A stretch of DNA of 64,000 bases from the NCBI GenBank assembly GCA_028687545.1, contig JAQTZZ010000002.1, positions 124,001 through 188,000 of the forward strand, read 5' to 3'. This DNA is from Candidatus Wallbacteria bacterium. Lineage in GTDB: Bacteria; Muiribacteriota; JAQTZZ01. Position 1 is the stretch's first letter. The number at the start of each line of letters is the position of its first letter. The notes below the pieces were generated by a model, which ran no database searches, was not told where the DNA came from, and saw only the letters and a list, made by a program, of their open reading frames with translations. Of this stretch, positions 25,775 through 36,028 are shown in pieces. Both the position numbers and the translations under genes were made by a program.

Positions 25775-28700
25775 TCTTTTTCAGCTTCCAGGTCTTTCCA
25801 GAAGGTGGTATTGACACGCTTGGGCTTGAGCATTTCCTGCGCTTCCCTGGTGATCTCGCTGTCTACAGGAGCCAGGTTGACGACTACGATGAACTCTGCC
25901 ACAGCCTCGTCGATCATGCCTTTATCGCGGTAAGCTTTGCCAAGGTAGAAATGCGCATTGACATTGTTCTCGTCCAGAGCGATGATCCGTTTGTATTCCA
26001 GCACAGCGTCGTCCAGTCTGCCCTTCTTCAGATAGAGGGAAGACAGGCTGAAATGGGCATCCAGGTTGCGGCTGTCCCGGCGCAGGCCCTCTTCCAGCAT
26101 CTTGGCGGCTTCCTCGAATCTGGAAAGCTCTTTATAAACTTCTGCCAGCATGAAATAACCCTGGGCTCCCTCAGGCATCAGGCCGATCACCTTCTGCAGT
26201 TCTTCCAGCGCGTAATCGTACAGTTCGCGGTCCAGATAGATCTGGGCCAGCATGTTATGCGCCTCAGTTTCCTGGGGATTTTCGCGGATAATGTCCTTGT
26301 AGGCGGTGATGGCACGGTCGTAAAGCTTCTTGTCCTTGTAGATCCTGGCGAGCGACAGTCTGGCCTTGAGACTCACAGGCTCCACTTCGATCGCTTTCTT
26401 GTAATATGAGATCGCTTCCTCCATCATACCCTTGCCGACGTAGAGGTCTCCAAGATAGATGTATGGTTCGGCCTTGCCAGGTTCGATCTTGCGGCATTTT
26501 TCCAGCACCACGATCGCATTGTCGTTCATCTTGAGGCGCAGGAAAAGCTTGCCCATTCCCATGTGAATCCTGTAATCCTGCGGCCGCTTTTCCGAGAGCT
26601 TCTGATAGATCTGCCTGGCTTTCTCGTCCTCGTTCAGCCCCTCGTAACATTCCGCCTCTTTCCTCAGCAGTTCCTCGTCGTCCTCCCGCTCCAAGAGCAG
26701 CTTCTGGAAATAGCGCAGGGCTTCCTGGAATCTGTTCTTCTTGAAATAGATGTTGCCGATGATTTCCAGTGATTCCTGGCTGTCCGGGAAATTGCCGAGC
26801 ACTTCATGCAGGAGAGGCAGGGCGTCATCCAGTTTGCCGATTCTCACGTAGCAGCGGGCGAGGCGGATCTTCAATTCGTGATCCTGAGAGACTTCCATCG
26901 CCTTCTTGATCTCAGCCACAGTTTCCGAAATCATGTCCCTGCTGTAGTAGATGTCTGCCAGGAGTTTGTAAGCTTCCACCGAATTCCTGGGGTAATATTC
27001 CTTGATCTTGGAAAGCACAGTCACGGATTTCTCGAAATCACGCAGATGCCAGTATGTTTTACCCATCCAGAGCAGCAGATCAGGGTCTTTTTCCTTCAGC
27101 TCCCTGGCTTTTTTAAAATAGTCCAAAGCTCCTTCTGGATTTTTTTTAGTTGCTTCGATCGTGCCCAGGCGGTAGAAGGCTTCGAAGGAATTGGGGTCGA
27201 GATAGAGGAGTTTCTGGTAGAGTTCTTCCGCTTCCTTGAAGCGTTTCATCGAGAGATAAACCTCTCCCATTTCCCGCAGGAATTCCTGATTATTCATGCG
27301 CAGGTGGACAGCCCGCTCGAGACAAGGCAGGGCGGCCTTGAGGTCACCCCTGCTGCGGTGGATTCTGCCCATTTCGAAATAGGCTTCCACAAAATTGGGG
27401 CTGACTTCGATCGCTTTCTGGAAAAGGCGGATGCTGTCCTCAAGAAGCTTCCGCTCCAGATAAATCATGCCCAGATAATAATATGCTTCGGCCCGGTTGG
27501 GGTCATTCAGAACTACCTGTTCCAGATGCTTGAGCGCCAGGTTGAAATCGTGTTCCTGGTAATAGATTGTCCCCAGCTCGAAGAAGGCGTTGATATCTTC
27601 CCCGTTCTTTTCAAGATATTTCTCCAGGTTTTCCTTGGCTTCCGAAGTTTTACCCATGCCCTTTTCAAGCAGTGCCAGCCTGTAGCGGGTGTCCTTGTAA
27701 CCTCCGGTCATCTCGATCACTTTCAACAAATTCTGATACGCCTTATCCGGCTTGCCGAGCTTCTGATATACATAACCTGAGAGGTAATACGCTTCAGGCT
27801 CGCCGATCGACAGATTGCGGGCTTTTTCATACTGCGCGATGGCCTCGTTCAGCATGTGGGCTTTCTCATAAGCAGTTCCCAGAGTGATCCGCAGGTCGTA
27901 AGAAGCCTCGTCGAGATAAGTGGCTTTCTCCAGGTAGGAAATGGCTTCGTCGATCCTGTCGCGCTCGATCAGGATCTTCCCGATGTCGTGCATGGCAGGC
28001 TTGAATCTCGGATTGTACTGGATAGCCCGCTCCATGTTCCTGGTGGCCGCGTCCAGCATGTTCTGCTGCCAGTAAATGCGGGCCAGCCAGTAATAAGCTT
28101 CGGCCGTTTCCGGCCAGCGCTCGATCAGACGCTTGAAGAGCGACTGGGCGGAATCGTATTTTTTCTTTTCGAAATAGCATTTCGCCAGCAGCAGGTTGGT
28201 TTCCCTGTCGTCAGGAGTCAGGCGTGACTGCTCGTCCAGAAATGGAATGGCATCATCGATCTGGTCCTCTTTCAATCTGAGCTTTGCCAGATACAGATTC
28301 ACCTGTTCAAAAGCATTGTTTAAAGAGTAAACCTTGCGGAAGAGGTCGGCGGCTTTATTCAGATCGCCAAGTTTGAAGGAGATCAGCCCGAGTTCGTAAT
28401 CCACAGTCGGAGTGCTTTCCTTCTCCATCTGCCGCAATTCCTGAAGCTCGATCTCAGCTTCGCTGAAACGCTCCTTTTCCCGGTAGAGTCTGGCAAGATA
28501 GATCCTGACTCTGGGTTCAGCGGGAAGCAGTTCTTTCAGTTTCTGGAATTTGAACAGCGCGTCCTCGAAATCACCGTTGTAGTAGTGGGCTTCCCCGAGA
28601 TTCATAAGAATTTCAGGGGTTTCCTTCCTCTCCACGACAGCGCGATATTCATGGACAGCTTCTGCATATCGTCCCATCTTGAAATAGACCTGTGCCAGCC

Positions 28701-31700
28701 TGCTCCTTACCCCGACGTCGTCGGTATTGAAATTCAAAGCTCTGCGCAAGGATTCCTTGGCTTTCTCATTTTCGTTCATAGCGATGAAAATTTCCGCTTC
28801 GATGGACAGAAGTTCGGCGTCCTTATCACGGGCCGGAACAGGTTCCAGGGTTTTAAGGGCCTGATGGGTGTTTTCACTAAGCAGATAGGCTCTGGCAAGC
28901 AGCTTGCGGCCTTCACAGTCCTGCGGGCAGATCTTCATGAAACGTTCCAGTTCCAGGATGGAATTGGCGTAATCGCACTTGGCGAAATAGCTCTGCGCAA
29001 GCAGCAGGCCGTAACGCGCTTCCCCGGTATTTACCATCAGCTTGCGGAAAAGTTCCACGGATGTTTCCAGGTCTCCCCTTGCTCTGGCGATCAGTCCTCC
29101 CAGTTCCTCGATCCGCTGCTCTCCGGCTCCCCCTGCCTTTCCGAGCCATTCGGAGGCCTGCTCGAAATTTCCCTGCTTGTAATTCAGCAGCGAGAGGTAA
29201 TATTCGGAGCCTGCATCAGGAGATTGAACCAGCACAGCTTTGAAATCAACAAGGGCCTGATCGTATTCTCCGTTCTCGAGATGAATTTTCCCGATCTCCA
29301 GATTATTCTTGCACTTTTCAAAACAAAGGAGCGCTTTTTCCCGTTCGTTGCCCGCAAGATACAGCCTGGCAAGTTTTTCGAACATCTCAGGGGGCTTGTC
29401 GCCGGGAAAATTTTCCAGCGCTTTGACCGCACCGGTAAGATTGTTCTGCTCTTCCATGATTTGTGAAAGCATCATCCGCAAGTCCATCTGCACCGGGGAT
29501 AAGAAGATGGCACGTTCCAGCAGGAATGCCGCCTTGTCCAGCTTGCCGTCCTCCCGGTAAATCATGGCCAGAAGCTGATAAGGGAGAAAATTGTCAGGTT
29601 TGAGCGGGATCACTTTTTCCAGGATCTTCTCGGCTTCCCGCTTGAGCTTCCTGTCGAAATACGCGGCTGCCAGTTCGGAGAGGAGGGTAAGATTTTCCGG
29701 ATCCTTATGCCTGGCCTTTTCCAGGATGGAAATGGCATCACCGGCCCTTTTGTCTTCCCTGAGCATCCGGCCGAGTTCGATGTATGAGTCCAGATAGTTA
29801 GGCAGATTCTCGATCAGTTCCTCCAGGATCTTCCTGGCTTCTTCCCGTTTGCCGGCCAGCTGATAAATCCGGGCCAGATTGTAACGCGCGCTCTCATGAT
29901 ACGGGTTGAGCATCAGGAGCTTTTTCACGGCTTCTTCTGCCAGGTGATAATGTCCCTGCTCGAAATAGATCCGGCTCATGAACAGCCAGGGATCCTCGCT
30001 GGACGGATGATGGCTCAGATATTCCTCGAAATCCTTCTGCGCCAGCACATGTTTTTTCAGATTGAAATTGATCTTGCCTGAGAGCAGGATATATTCAGGG
30101 TTGGGGTCAGGGGTTTCCCTCAAAAATTCCACTTTTTCCGCCGCTTTTTCGTAATTCCCGGTTTCAAGGTAGCAGACTGTCAGCAGATAACCGACATCTT
30201 CTGAAACCCGGTCCAGCTTCTCGGCTTTCTGCAGGAAGGAAACCGCATCCCCGTGACGCTTCTGATCGATCAGAATCCTGGCTGCATCGAGCAGTACCGC
30301 GAGTTTCTCCGGAGCAAGCTCCACCGCCTTATCCAGGGACTTTCTGGCCAGATCGTGTTTTTCCTGACAGGCCAGCACTCCGCCGAGCATCAGGTAAGCC
30401 TGGCTTTCGCGCTTGTCTTTACAGATTTCCCGTAGAATCTCCTCAGCCTTGGCATGGCTCCCCTTTTTCCAGTATGCATCGGCCAGTACCATGCCTGCGG
30501 AATAATTCCCGGGCCAGAGCGGCCGCAGGAGCTCAATCACCTGGCCGAATTCCTTCCTGGTCAGATAGATTCTCCCGAGAAATTCACGGACTTCAGCGTT
30601 TTCGGGCTCGAATTTCAAATATTGCCTGAAGTTCGCTTCGGCCTGGACGAAATCCTGTTTGTGATAATAAATCCTGCCTGCCTGCAGGAAAGCCTGCTTG
30701 AAGCTGGGATTCAGTTCCATCACTTTTTCCATGGCCAGCAGGGCATCCTGCTCTTTGCCAAGTTTCTGATAGACCTCGCCAATTTCAAAATAGGCCTGAT
30801 ATGAGGAAAAGTCGATCTCGACAGCCCTGTGGAACTCGTTCAGAGCCTCTTCAAACAGACCCTGTTCCTTGAGTATTTTTCCCAGGTAAAAGTAAGCGTC
30901 AAAAAACTTCGGCTGATGAAGCAGGGCTTTCTGCAGAAGTTCCTTGGCGTCATTGAGCATTTTCTGTTCCTTGTAGACCATGGCCAGCCCCAGCAGCGCC
31001 TGGAAGTTTTCGGGTTCATTGTCCAGAATGGACTTGAAGAGCAGGTTGGCTTCAGTCACTTCGCCGTTGGCAAGATATGCCTGCCCCAGTTCCAGGTAAG
31101 CGCCGAAATCGCTCGGAGTTTGAGAAATTGCCGTTTTGAACGCTACTATCGCATGAGAAAGCTTGCCGCGCAGCCTGAGTATCTTTCCCAGCAGGTAATG
31201 ATAACCCGGGACTTTTCGCTCTTCAGGGATTTCCCTGATGATGCGCTCAGCATCGACGACCCGGCCCAGCTCGAAATATGCCCGGACCAGTTTGAGCTTC
31301 AGCTCAGGGCTTTTCAGACCGGAGGGCAGGCCTTCCAGGAAATCGACCGCCAGCAGGTAGTTGTTCATCTCAATCAGGCAGTCGGCTTTCCGGGAATACA
31401 CCTCACGGTCGGATGGAGAAATCTTCAGCGCACGGTCGTAAAGTTTCAAAGCCTCGTCGAACAGTTTCCGCTTCCTGTACGCGCTGCACATGCACAGGTA
31501 AGCATCAACGCTTTCAGGCTTGATCTCCAGAAGTTTCTTCAAAATGGAAATCCCGTCGTCAAAATTGCTGTTCCTGAAAAAGGCTTCAGCCAGCATCAGA
31601 TGGAATTTCTCATTTTCCCTCTGTATGCTCAGTGCTTTCCCGAGATATTCGGTGGCCAGTTCCAGCCTGCCTGCGTTCAGGTTCGCTTCACCAAGACAGG

Positions 31701-33741
31701 CATAAATCTCTGCGTCCCGGTCCTTTTCCTCGATCCTTTCCAGGTATTCGCAGGCGTCCTGCCATTTGGAAAGTTTGAGGCTGATGCTGCCAAGATTCCT
31801 CAAGGCTTCCAGGCATTCCGGAGCCTTAGCCAGCACGTCCCTGAAACAGGCGTAGCCTCCTTCCAGGTCGTGTTCCTCAAGCAGCAGCTTCCCTTTGAGA
31901 AGCAGCGGATTATAATCGTCAGGCTTGAGGGTCAGGCATTTTTCGATGAAACGTCCGGCCTTGCGGTAATCTTTCTGACTGCCGGAAAGCATTGCCAGAA
32001 AATAATAGGCATCCGCATTTTCTTCGATTTCCAGGATTTTCTTAAGGTACTGTTCCGCCTGCTGAGGCTTTCCGTTCTGAAAGCAGACCTCAGCCAGTTC
32101 AGAGAGCAGATTCAGATGCCTGCTCCCGGTATCGAGCGAGACGGCCTTTTCCAGGTAATAGATCGTTTCCTCGATCAAACCCCTCTCACGGGAAATCTTT
32201 CCGAGGTAATAATAAATCTCATTCTGGTAGGGATTGAGTTCAGCCACTTTCTTGAATTCCAGAAAGGCTTTTTCCAGGTCTTTCTGCTCAAAATAAGCCT
32301 TGGCGAGATAGAAATGCAGCCTTTCATTGAAGGGTTCATATTCAAGGGCTTTCAGCCACTCGCGGGTTGCTTCGCCGGTCTTTCCCTGTTCGTAGAAAGA
32401 GAGCCCCAGCTCGAAATAACTGCGGAAACTGTCCAGCCCCATGTTTTCCAGAATCGAGGAGGCTTTCTCGCGCACGAGCTGGGATTTGTCCTTGAGTGCT
32501 CCGATGAGAGCTTCGGTGGCTTCGCTGCTGCCTATCCCGGCCAGGGCTTCCACAACCGCCACCCTTACTTCTTCCTGCGGATCAGACAGATATTTCATCA
32601 ATTCAGGTACTGCTTCCTTATACCCCATGAATTTGATCGTGTTGATAGTTTCCACCCTGATGAAAGGTGAAGGTGATGACATTGTATTCAGGAGCAGCCG
32701 ATAGATTTCTTCGCAGGGAAAATTCCGGAGAGCCTGGAGTGCGACTTTTTTCAGCTCCAGGTCATCGCTTTCCAGGGCAGAAATGAAGATGCCCTTGCTC
32801 TTCTCGTCCCCGATTTTGATCAGGGCGCTCAGGATTTCCTTCTTCACTTCCCGATGGGTATCGTTGAATGCGTTGATCAGTGCTTCCTGTGTGGTTTCCA
32901 GGCCGAGCCGTTCCAATGCCCGGGCTGCATTCCTCCTGACTTCCCACTGGTGGTCTGCAAGGGCTTTGACCAGGTTGGGGGCAGACTTTTCGTCTGACAG
33001 TTCACCCATCGCCCAGACGCAGTTTTTCCGCACATCAGGGTTGGAGTCCTCCATAGCTCGGATCAGAGCGTCGACAGCTGAGGAATTGCCAACTCTACCC
33101 AAGGCACGGGCTGCCAGAGAACGCACTTTACCGTTCTGGTCCTTGAGGGATTCCAGGATCGCCGGAATCGCCCGCTCGTCTCCGAGCTGAAAGAGCATTT
33201 CCAGAGCCTTGCTCCGAAGCTGCGGGGCCGGATCATTCAAGGCGGCGATCAATGCATCGATTGAGCGCTTGTCATGGAAGACTTCCAGAGCTTCCAGCAC
33301 CTGGCCTCTGACTTCCCGGTTCTCATCCGACATGATCTGCAGCAATGGTTCCAGAGCCCGTTCGTCGCCAATGTTCTTCAGGGCATCGATTGCAGTTTTG
33401 CGTACATCGCTGTTCTGGTCTCTGAGCATCGGCAGCATGCATTCGACGCTGCCCTTGTTCCTGAATTCTCCCAGAGCCCTCGTGGCTATGATCCGGATTT
33501 CTTTGTTATTCTCCCGGAGAAGCTGCTCCAGAACCGGTATGATTCTGGTGTCTTTCAGTTCCAGAAAAATCTCCACCACCCTGACTACAACCTGCTGGTT
33601 GAGGGTTGGGAGCAGCCTTTTAATGTCTTCGAAATAGTCCAGCAGCCTGTTCTTGCGAATTAATTCCAAGGCTTCGAGTTTATCCAGCAGGGACGGACTT
33701 TCTAAACCCTTGATAATCTTTTCTTGTTCAGCACTTTTCAT
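25771..33741 (-). CDS. giant HEAT-TPR repeat protein (2656 residues)
   Basis: Residues ~1-435 are a series of HEAT/PBS-lyase-like repeats (DVRKTAIDALKNIGDERALEPLL and similar, ~31 residues each). From ~436 to 2640 the chain is almost continuous TPR motifs (YYYLGKI, AxxxLxKALEIxP patterns), about 65 repeats if each is 34 residues. No signal peptide or membrane helix is evident, so a cytoplasmic scaffold is likely. GGGGGAT lies just before the ATG at 33741. Context: first gene of an overlapping operon with the lpxL-like gene and kdtA. Inference: it may organise envelope biosynthesis complexes, but no partner is shown by the sequence. No frameshift was seen despite its length. Confidence 0.85.
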   Translation of the reverse strand: MKSAEQEKIIKGLESPSLLDKLEALELIRKNRLLDYFEDIKRLLPTLNQQVVVRVVEIFLELKDTRIIPVLEQLLRENNKEIRIIATRALGEFRNKGSVECMLPMLRDQNSDVRKTAIDALKNIGDERALEPLLQIMSDENREVRGQVLEALEVFHDKRSIDALIAALNDPAPQLRSKALEMLFQLGDERAIPAILESLKDQNGKVRSLAARALGRVGNSSAVDALIRAMEDSNPDVRKNCVWAMGELSDEKSAPNLVKALADHQWEVRRNAARALERLGLETTQEALINAFNDTHREVKKEILSALIKIGDEKSKGIFISALESDDLELKKVALQALRNFPCEEIYRLLLNTMSSPSPFIRVETINTIKFMGYKEAVPELMKYLSDPQEEVRVAVVEALAGIGSSEATEALIGALKDKSQLVREKASSILENMGLDSFRSYFELGLSFYEQGKTGEATREWLKALEYEPFNERLHFYLAKAYFEQKDLEKAFLEFKKVAELNPYQNEIYYYLGKISRERGLIEETIYYLEKAVSLDTGSRHLNLLSELAEVCFQNGKPQQAEQYLKKILEIEENADAYYFLAMLSGSQKDYRKAGRFIEKCLTLKPDDYNPLLLKGKLLLEEHDLEGGYACFRDVLAKAPECLEALRNLGSISLKLSKWQDACEYLERIEEKDRDAEIYACLGEANLNAGRLELATEYLGKALSIQRENEKFHLMLAEAFFRNSNFDDGISILKKLLEIKPESVDAYLCMCSAYRKRKLFDEALKLYDRALKISPSDREVYSRKADCLIEMNNYLLAVDFLEGLPSGLKSPELKLKLVRAYFELGRVVDAERIIREIPEERKVPGYHYLLGKILRLRGKLSHAIVAFKTAISQTPSDFGAYLELGQAYLANGEVTEANLLFKSILDNEPENFQALLGLAMVYKEQKMLNDAKELLQKALLHQPKFFDAYFYLGKILKEQGLFEEALNEFHRAVEIDFSSYQAYFEIGEVYQKLGKEQDALLAMEKVMELNPSFKQAFLQAGRIYYHKQDFVQAEANFRQYLKFEPENAEVREFLGRIYLTRKEFGQVIELLRPLWPGNYSAGMVLADAYWKKGSHAKAEEILREICKDKRESQAYLMLGGVLACQEKHDLARKSLDKAVELAPEKLAVLLDAARILIDQKRHGDAVSFLQKAEKLDRVSEDVGYLLTVCYLETGNYEKAAEKVEFLRETPDPNPEYILLSGKINFNLKKHVLAQKDFEEYLSHHPSSEDPWLFMSRIYFEQGHYHLAEEAVKKLLMLNPYHESARYNLARIYQLAGKREEARKILEELIENLPNYLDSYIELGRMLREDKRAGDAISILEKARHKDPENLTLLSELAAAYFDRKLKREAEKILEKVIPLKPDNFLPYQLLAMIYREDGKLDKAAFLLERAIFLSPVQMDLRMMLSQIMEEQNNLTGAVKALENFPGDKPPEMFEKLARLYLAGNEREKALLCFEKCKNNLEIGKIHLENGEYDQALVDFKAVLVQSPDAGSEYYLSLLNYKQGNFEQASEWLGKAGGAGEQRIEELGGLIARARGDLETSVELFRKLMVNTGEARYGLLLAQSYFAKCDYANSILELERFMKICPQDCEGRKLLARAYLLSENTHQALKTLEPVPARDKDAELLSIEAEIFIAMNENEKAKESLRRALNFNTDDVGVRSRLAQVYFKMGRYAEAVHEYRAVVERKETPEILMNLGEAHYYNGDFEDALFKFQKLKELLPAEPRVRIYLARLYREKERFSEAEIELQELRQMEKESTPTVDYELGLISFKLGDLNKAADLFRKVYSLNNAFEQVNLYLAKLRLKEDQIDDAIPFLDEQSRLTPDDRETNLLLAKCYFEKKKYDSAQSLFKRLIERWPETAEAYYWLARIYWQQNMLDAATRNMERAIQYNPRFKPAMHDIGKILIERDRIDEAISYLEKATYLDEASYDLRITLGTAYEKAHMLNEAIAQYEKARNLSIGEPEAYYLSGYVYQKLGKPDKAYQNLLKVIEMTGGYKDTRYRLALLEKGMGKTSEAKENLEKYLEKNGEDINAFFELGTIYYQEHDFNLALKHLEQVVLNDPNRAEAYYYLGMIYLERKLLEDSIRLFQKAIEVSPNFVEAYFEMGRIHRSRGDLKAALPCLERAVHLRMNNQEFLREMGEVYLSMKRFKEAEELYQKLLYLDPNSFEAFYRLGTIEATKKNPEGALDYFKKARELKEKDPDLLLWMGKTYWHLRDFEKSVTVLSKIKEYYPRNSVEAYKLLADIYYSRDMISETVAEIKKAMEVSQDHELKIRLARCYVRIGKLDDALPLLHEVLGNFPDSQESLEIIGNIYFKKNRFQEALRYFQKLLLEREDDEELLRKEAECYEGLNEDEKARQIYQKLSEKRPQDYRIHMGMGKLFLRLKMNDNAIVVLEKCRKIEPGKAEPYIYLGDLYVGKGMMEEAISYYKKAIEVEPVSLKARLSLARIYKDKKLYDRAITAYKDIIRENPQETEAHNMLAQIYLDRELYDYALEELQKVIGLMPEGAQGYFMLAEVYKELSRFEEAAKMLEEGLRRDSRNLDAHFSLSSLYLKKGRLDDAVLEYKRIIALDENNVNAHFYLGKAYRDKGMIDEAVAEFIVVVNLAPVDSEITREAQEMLKPKRVNTTFWKDLEAEKE

Positions 33742-33850
33742 CTATCCCCCAACTTTTTCAAATACAAAATGGTTTACCCTTCAGACAGACCCGCTAATGA
33801 TAATTAATCAGGCTTTATTTTGTCAAATTAAGTAAAGAATGAGCATTGAA

Positions 33851-33878
33851 GTAGAGACGCGCCATGGCGCGTCTTTAC
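33851..33878. repeat. 28-bp palindrome between genes
   Basis: A perfect 20-bp palindrome, arms AGACGCGCC around a central AT, extended to GTAG...TTAC ends. It stands in the gap between the 39-residue ORF and the giant TPR gene, where it could act as a hairpin or protein-binding site. The size and GTAG start resemble the palindrome at 39951-39978. Confidence 0.75.
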
Positions 33879-33913
33879 CCTCGGATGTTGCAAGAAATTT
33901 GCCGACTCAACAA

Positions 33914-34033
33914 TCAGATGTGTTTGAATACCGGTTTCAGGGCATCAATGGCCTTGAAAAAAAGTTCCACCCCGACGAAAGATACGATCAGCGGGAGAAA
34001 AATGCAGAGCATGACCAGTAAAAGCAGTTCCAT
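33914..34033 (-). CDS. putative small membrane protein (39 residues)
   Basis: Not recognised. From the ATG at 34033 the product is a single hydrophobic helix (MELLLLVMLCIFLPLIVSF) followed by an amphipathic tail (FKAIDALKPVFKHI). AAGGGG lies 5 nt before the ATG, a better ribosome-binding site than for the longer in-frame start at 34096. It precedes the giant TPR gene on the same strand, with the 28-bp palindrome in between. Codon use is ordinary and one chance ORF of this size would not be surprising, so the call is tentative. Confidence 0.4.
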   Translation of the reverse strand: MELLLLVMLCIFLPLIVSFVGVELFFKAIDALKPVFKHI

Positions 34034-34247
34034 CTTATCCCCTTGCCTTCGGCAGCTTTTTTTCTGAACTGAGTTGAGTATCTGAGACGGTATCAAGTAT
34101 TGCCGTCAAACTCAGGAATTGTTCAGACATTCTGCCTGAAGAATCGTATATAATACTCATCGGTACATATTGCATAAAAAATTATGCTAAACAATCCGCA
34201 AAATGTTTTTTCGAAAATCGGGAAAACTTTTTACTGAAGTCTCGAAT

Positions 34248-35594
34248 TCAAAATCCTGCTTCTACCGCTTCTTCCAGAGAACAGACTTCAATTATTTCCA
34301 CACCTTCAAAGGATTCGGTGATTTTTTCCTTGCCTTTGGGGAGGATCATTTTTTGATAGCCGAGTTTCGCTCCTTCCCTGATCCGTTCATTCATGAAGGG
34401 TACTATCCTGATCTCAGAAGTCAGGCTCAATTCTCCCAGACTGAACAGGCAACGCGGGGGTTTGTTCCTGAAAGACGAATAAACTGCAAGCGCTACTGCG
34501 AGATCTGAAGCAGGATCAAAAACTTTAAGCCCGCCCACGACATTGACGTATACGTCGTATTCCGCTGTTTTTATTCCGAGATACTTTTCGATCACCGCGA
34601 TAATGGAAAAAATCCTGGTGACTTCGATACCCTGTGCAAGCCTCCGTCCATTACCGAATGAACTGTAATTAGTAAGACTCTCGATCTCGCAAAGCATCGG
34701 TCTGGTGCCTTCCATTGATGTCGTCACCTGTATTCCGGCCCTGGAAGCAGACCTGTCAGACAGGAACAGTTCAGCAGGGTTTAAGACTTCTGAAAGTCCC
34801 TGCCCGGTCATCTGGAAAATCCCGATTTCATTGGTGGAGCCGAAACGGTTTTTTACAGTGCGCAGGATCCGGAAATTGAACTTCCGTTCGCCTTCGAAAT
34901 AGATCACTGTATCCACCATGTGCTCCAGAATCTTCGGGCCTGCAATGGTGCCCTCCTTGGTGACATGTCCCACGATGATCAGGCTGGTTCCGGATTCCTT
35001 GGCATGCGCCACCAGCTTCTGAGTGCATTCCCTGATTTGAGAGACAGTCCCTGGAGCGGATTCGCAGGAAGCGGTATTCATGGTCTGGATGGAATCAATC
35101 ACCACTACGGCCGGCGAGTTGTTTTTAATGGCATCCAGTATGAATTCCACCGTGGTTTCAGGAAAGAGCAGCAGGCTGCCGGCCCCGGAAATTCCCAGGC
35201 GCTCAGCCCTCATTTTCAGCTGCTGCGGCGATTCTTCGCCCAGGACGTACATCACCTTGGCTTTAGCAGAAAGCAATGCAGACATCTGCAGAAGCAGAGT
35301 GGACTTGCCGATGCCCGGCTCACCCCCAACCAGTATCACTGATGCAGGTACTATCCCTCCGCCAAGGACGCGGTCGAATTCTCCGCAGCCGGTAGAAATC
35401 CGCTGATGGCTGATGCTTTCGATTTTTTCAAGTGACAGCACTGCAGCGGATTGATGCCCGGCAGTTTTGTGATTTTCGGTCTTCTCTTCGGTAAGAGAAT
35501 TCCACTTGCCGCAGTCCGGACATTTGCCCAGCCACTTTGGGCTCTGAAAACCGCAGCTCTGGCAGGTGTAGATGATTTTATTCACTTGATTCAT
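34248..35594 (-). CDS. radA: DNA repair protein RadA/Sms
   Basis: 448 residues, the normal length. It has an N-terminal C4 zinc finger (YTCQSCGFQSPKWLGKCPDC), a RecA-like core with Walker A GGEPGIGKST (~86-95), Walker B VVVIDSIQTM, the RadA-specific KNRFGSTNEIG motif, and a C-terminal Lon-like domain (DVYVNVVGGLKVFDPASDLAVALAV). Known: RadA is a DnaB-type helicase that drives branch migration in recombination. Context: its ATG overlaps the stop of the small membrane protein upstream (4 bp), so they share the promoter at 36029-36058. Confidence 0.95.
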   Translation of the reverse strand: MNQVNKIIYTCQSCGFQSPKWLGKCPDCGKWNSLTEEKTENHKTAGHQSAAVLSLEKIESISHQRISTGCGEFDRVLGGGIVPASVILVGGEPGIGKSTLLLQMSALLSAKAKVMYVLGEESPQQLKMRAERLGISGAGSLLLFPETTVEFILDAIKNNSPAVVVIDSIQTMNTASCESAPGTVSQIRECTQKLVAHAKESGTSLIIVGHVTKEGTIAGPKILEHMVDTVIYFEGERKFNFRILRTVKNRFGSTNEIGIFQMTGQGLSEVLNPAELFLSDRSASRAGIQVTTSMEGTRPMLCEIESLTNYSSFGNGRRLAQGIEVTRIFSIIAVIEKYLGIKTAEYDVYVNVVGGLKVFDPASDLAVALAVYSSFRNKPPRCLFSLGELSLTSEIRIVPFMNERIREGAKLGYQKMILPKGKEKITESFEGVEIIEVCSLEEAVEAGF

Positions 35595-35992
35595 CCGAAA
35601 AAATACTGCTTCAGTGCAGGCAGAGTATAGGTACCGCGCATCATTTCAAAATACAGGATGAGTAATACCTGAAAAACGAAATAGCAGGAATACAATCTGA
35701 AATCCGTCCTTCCGAAATAGCGCTCTGCAAGATAAACGAACCCGTTTGAATAAAACATGAAGAGTATCATCCCGCTGGAAATCAGGATCAGAATGGTCTG
35801 CAGGGAAAAATCCAGCACAAACAGGGATCCGATGAAAATCGCGAGTCCCAGCCCGAAAAAGAGATTGTTGTAATATGAGACAAGTTCGGTCCAGCGTTCT
35901 GGTTCAGACTTCCCGAGCGAGAGGAAAAGCGCAACCCCGCAGACCATCACAGTGGAAAGATAGACAGAGTTCAGTATCAGTTCTTCGTGCAT
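35591..35992 (-). CDS. small four-helix membrane protein, function unknown
   Basis: 133 residues, not recognised. Four hydrophobic segments are visible at about 7-25, 43-60, 63-84 and 100-117 (the third is FSLQTILILISSGMILFMFY). There are no Cys pairs or catalytic motifs. AGGAG precedes the ATG. Context: translationally coupled to radA by a 4-bp overlap and first gene of that transcript. No functional link to RadA is known to me. Confidence 0.7.
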   Translation of the reverse strand: MHEELILNSVYLSTVMVCGVALFLSLGKSEPERWTELVSYYNNLFFGLGLAIFIGSLFVLDFSLQTILILISSGMILFMFYSNGFVYLAERYFGRTDFRLYSCYFVFQVLLILYFEMMRGTYTLPALKQYFFG

Positions 35993-36028
35993 TTTTTCTC
36001 CTGATCAGCGAAAATCAACTTATCCTTC

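Noticed and set aside
30829-32670. 613-codon open frame on the plus strand
   Set aside because: It is the antisense shadow of the giant TPR gene; repeated codon bias keeps the frame open. No ribosome-binding site and no recognisable domain.
34044-34062. TGCC/GGCA hairpin followed by T-rich sequence on the plus strand
   Set aside because: Stem of four pairs and no plus-strand gene upstream that it could terminate.
34183-34200. Short hairpin GCATAA/TTATGC after radA
   Set aside because: Stem of only 6 A/T-rich base pairs and no T-run, so not convincing as a terminator.
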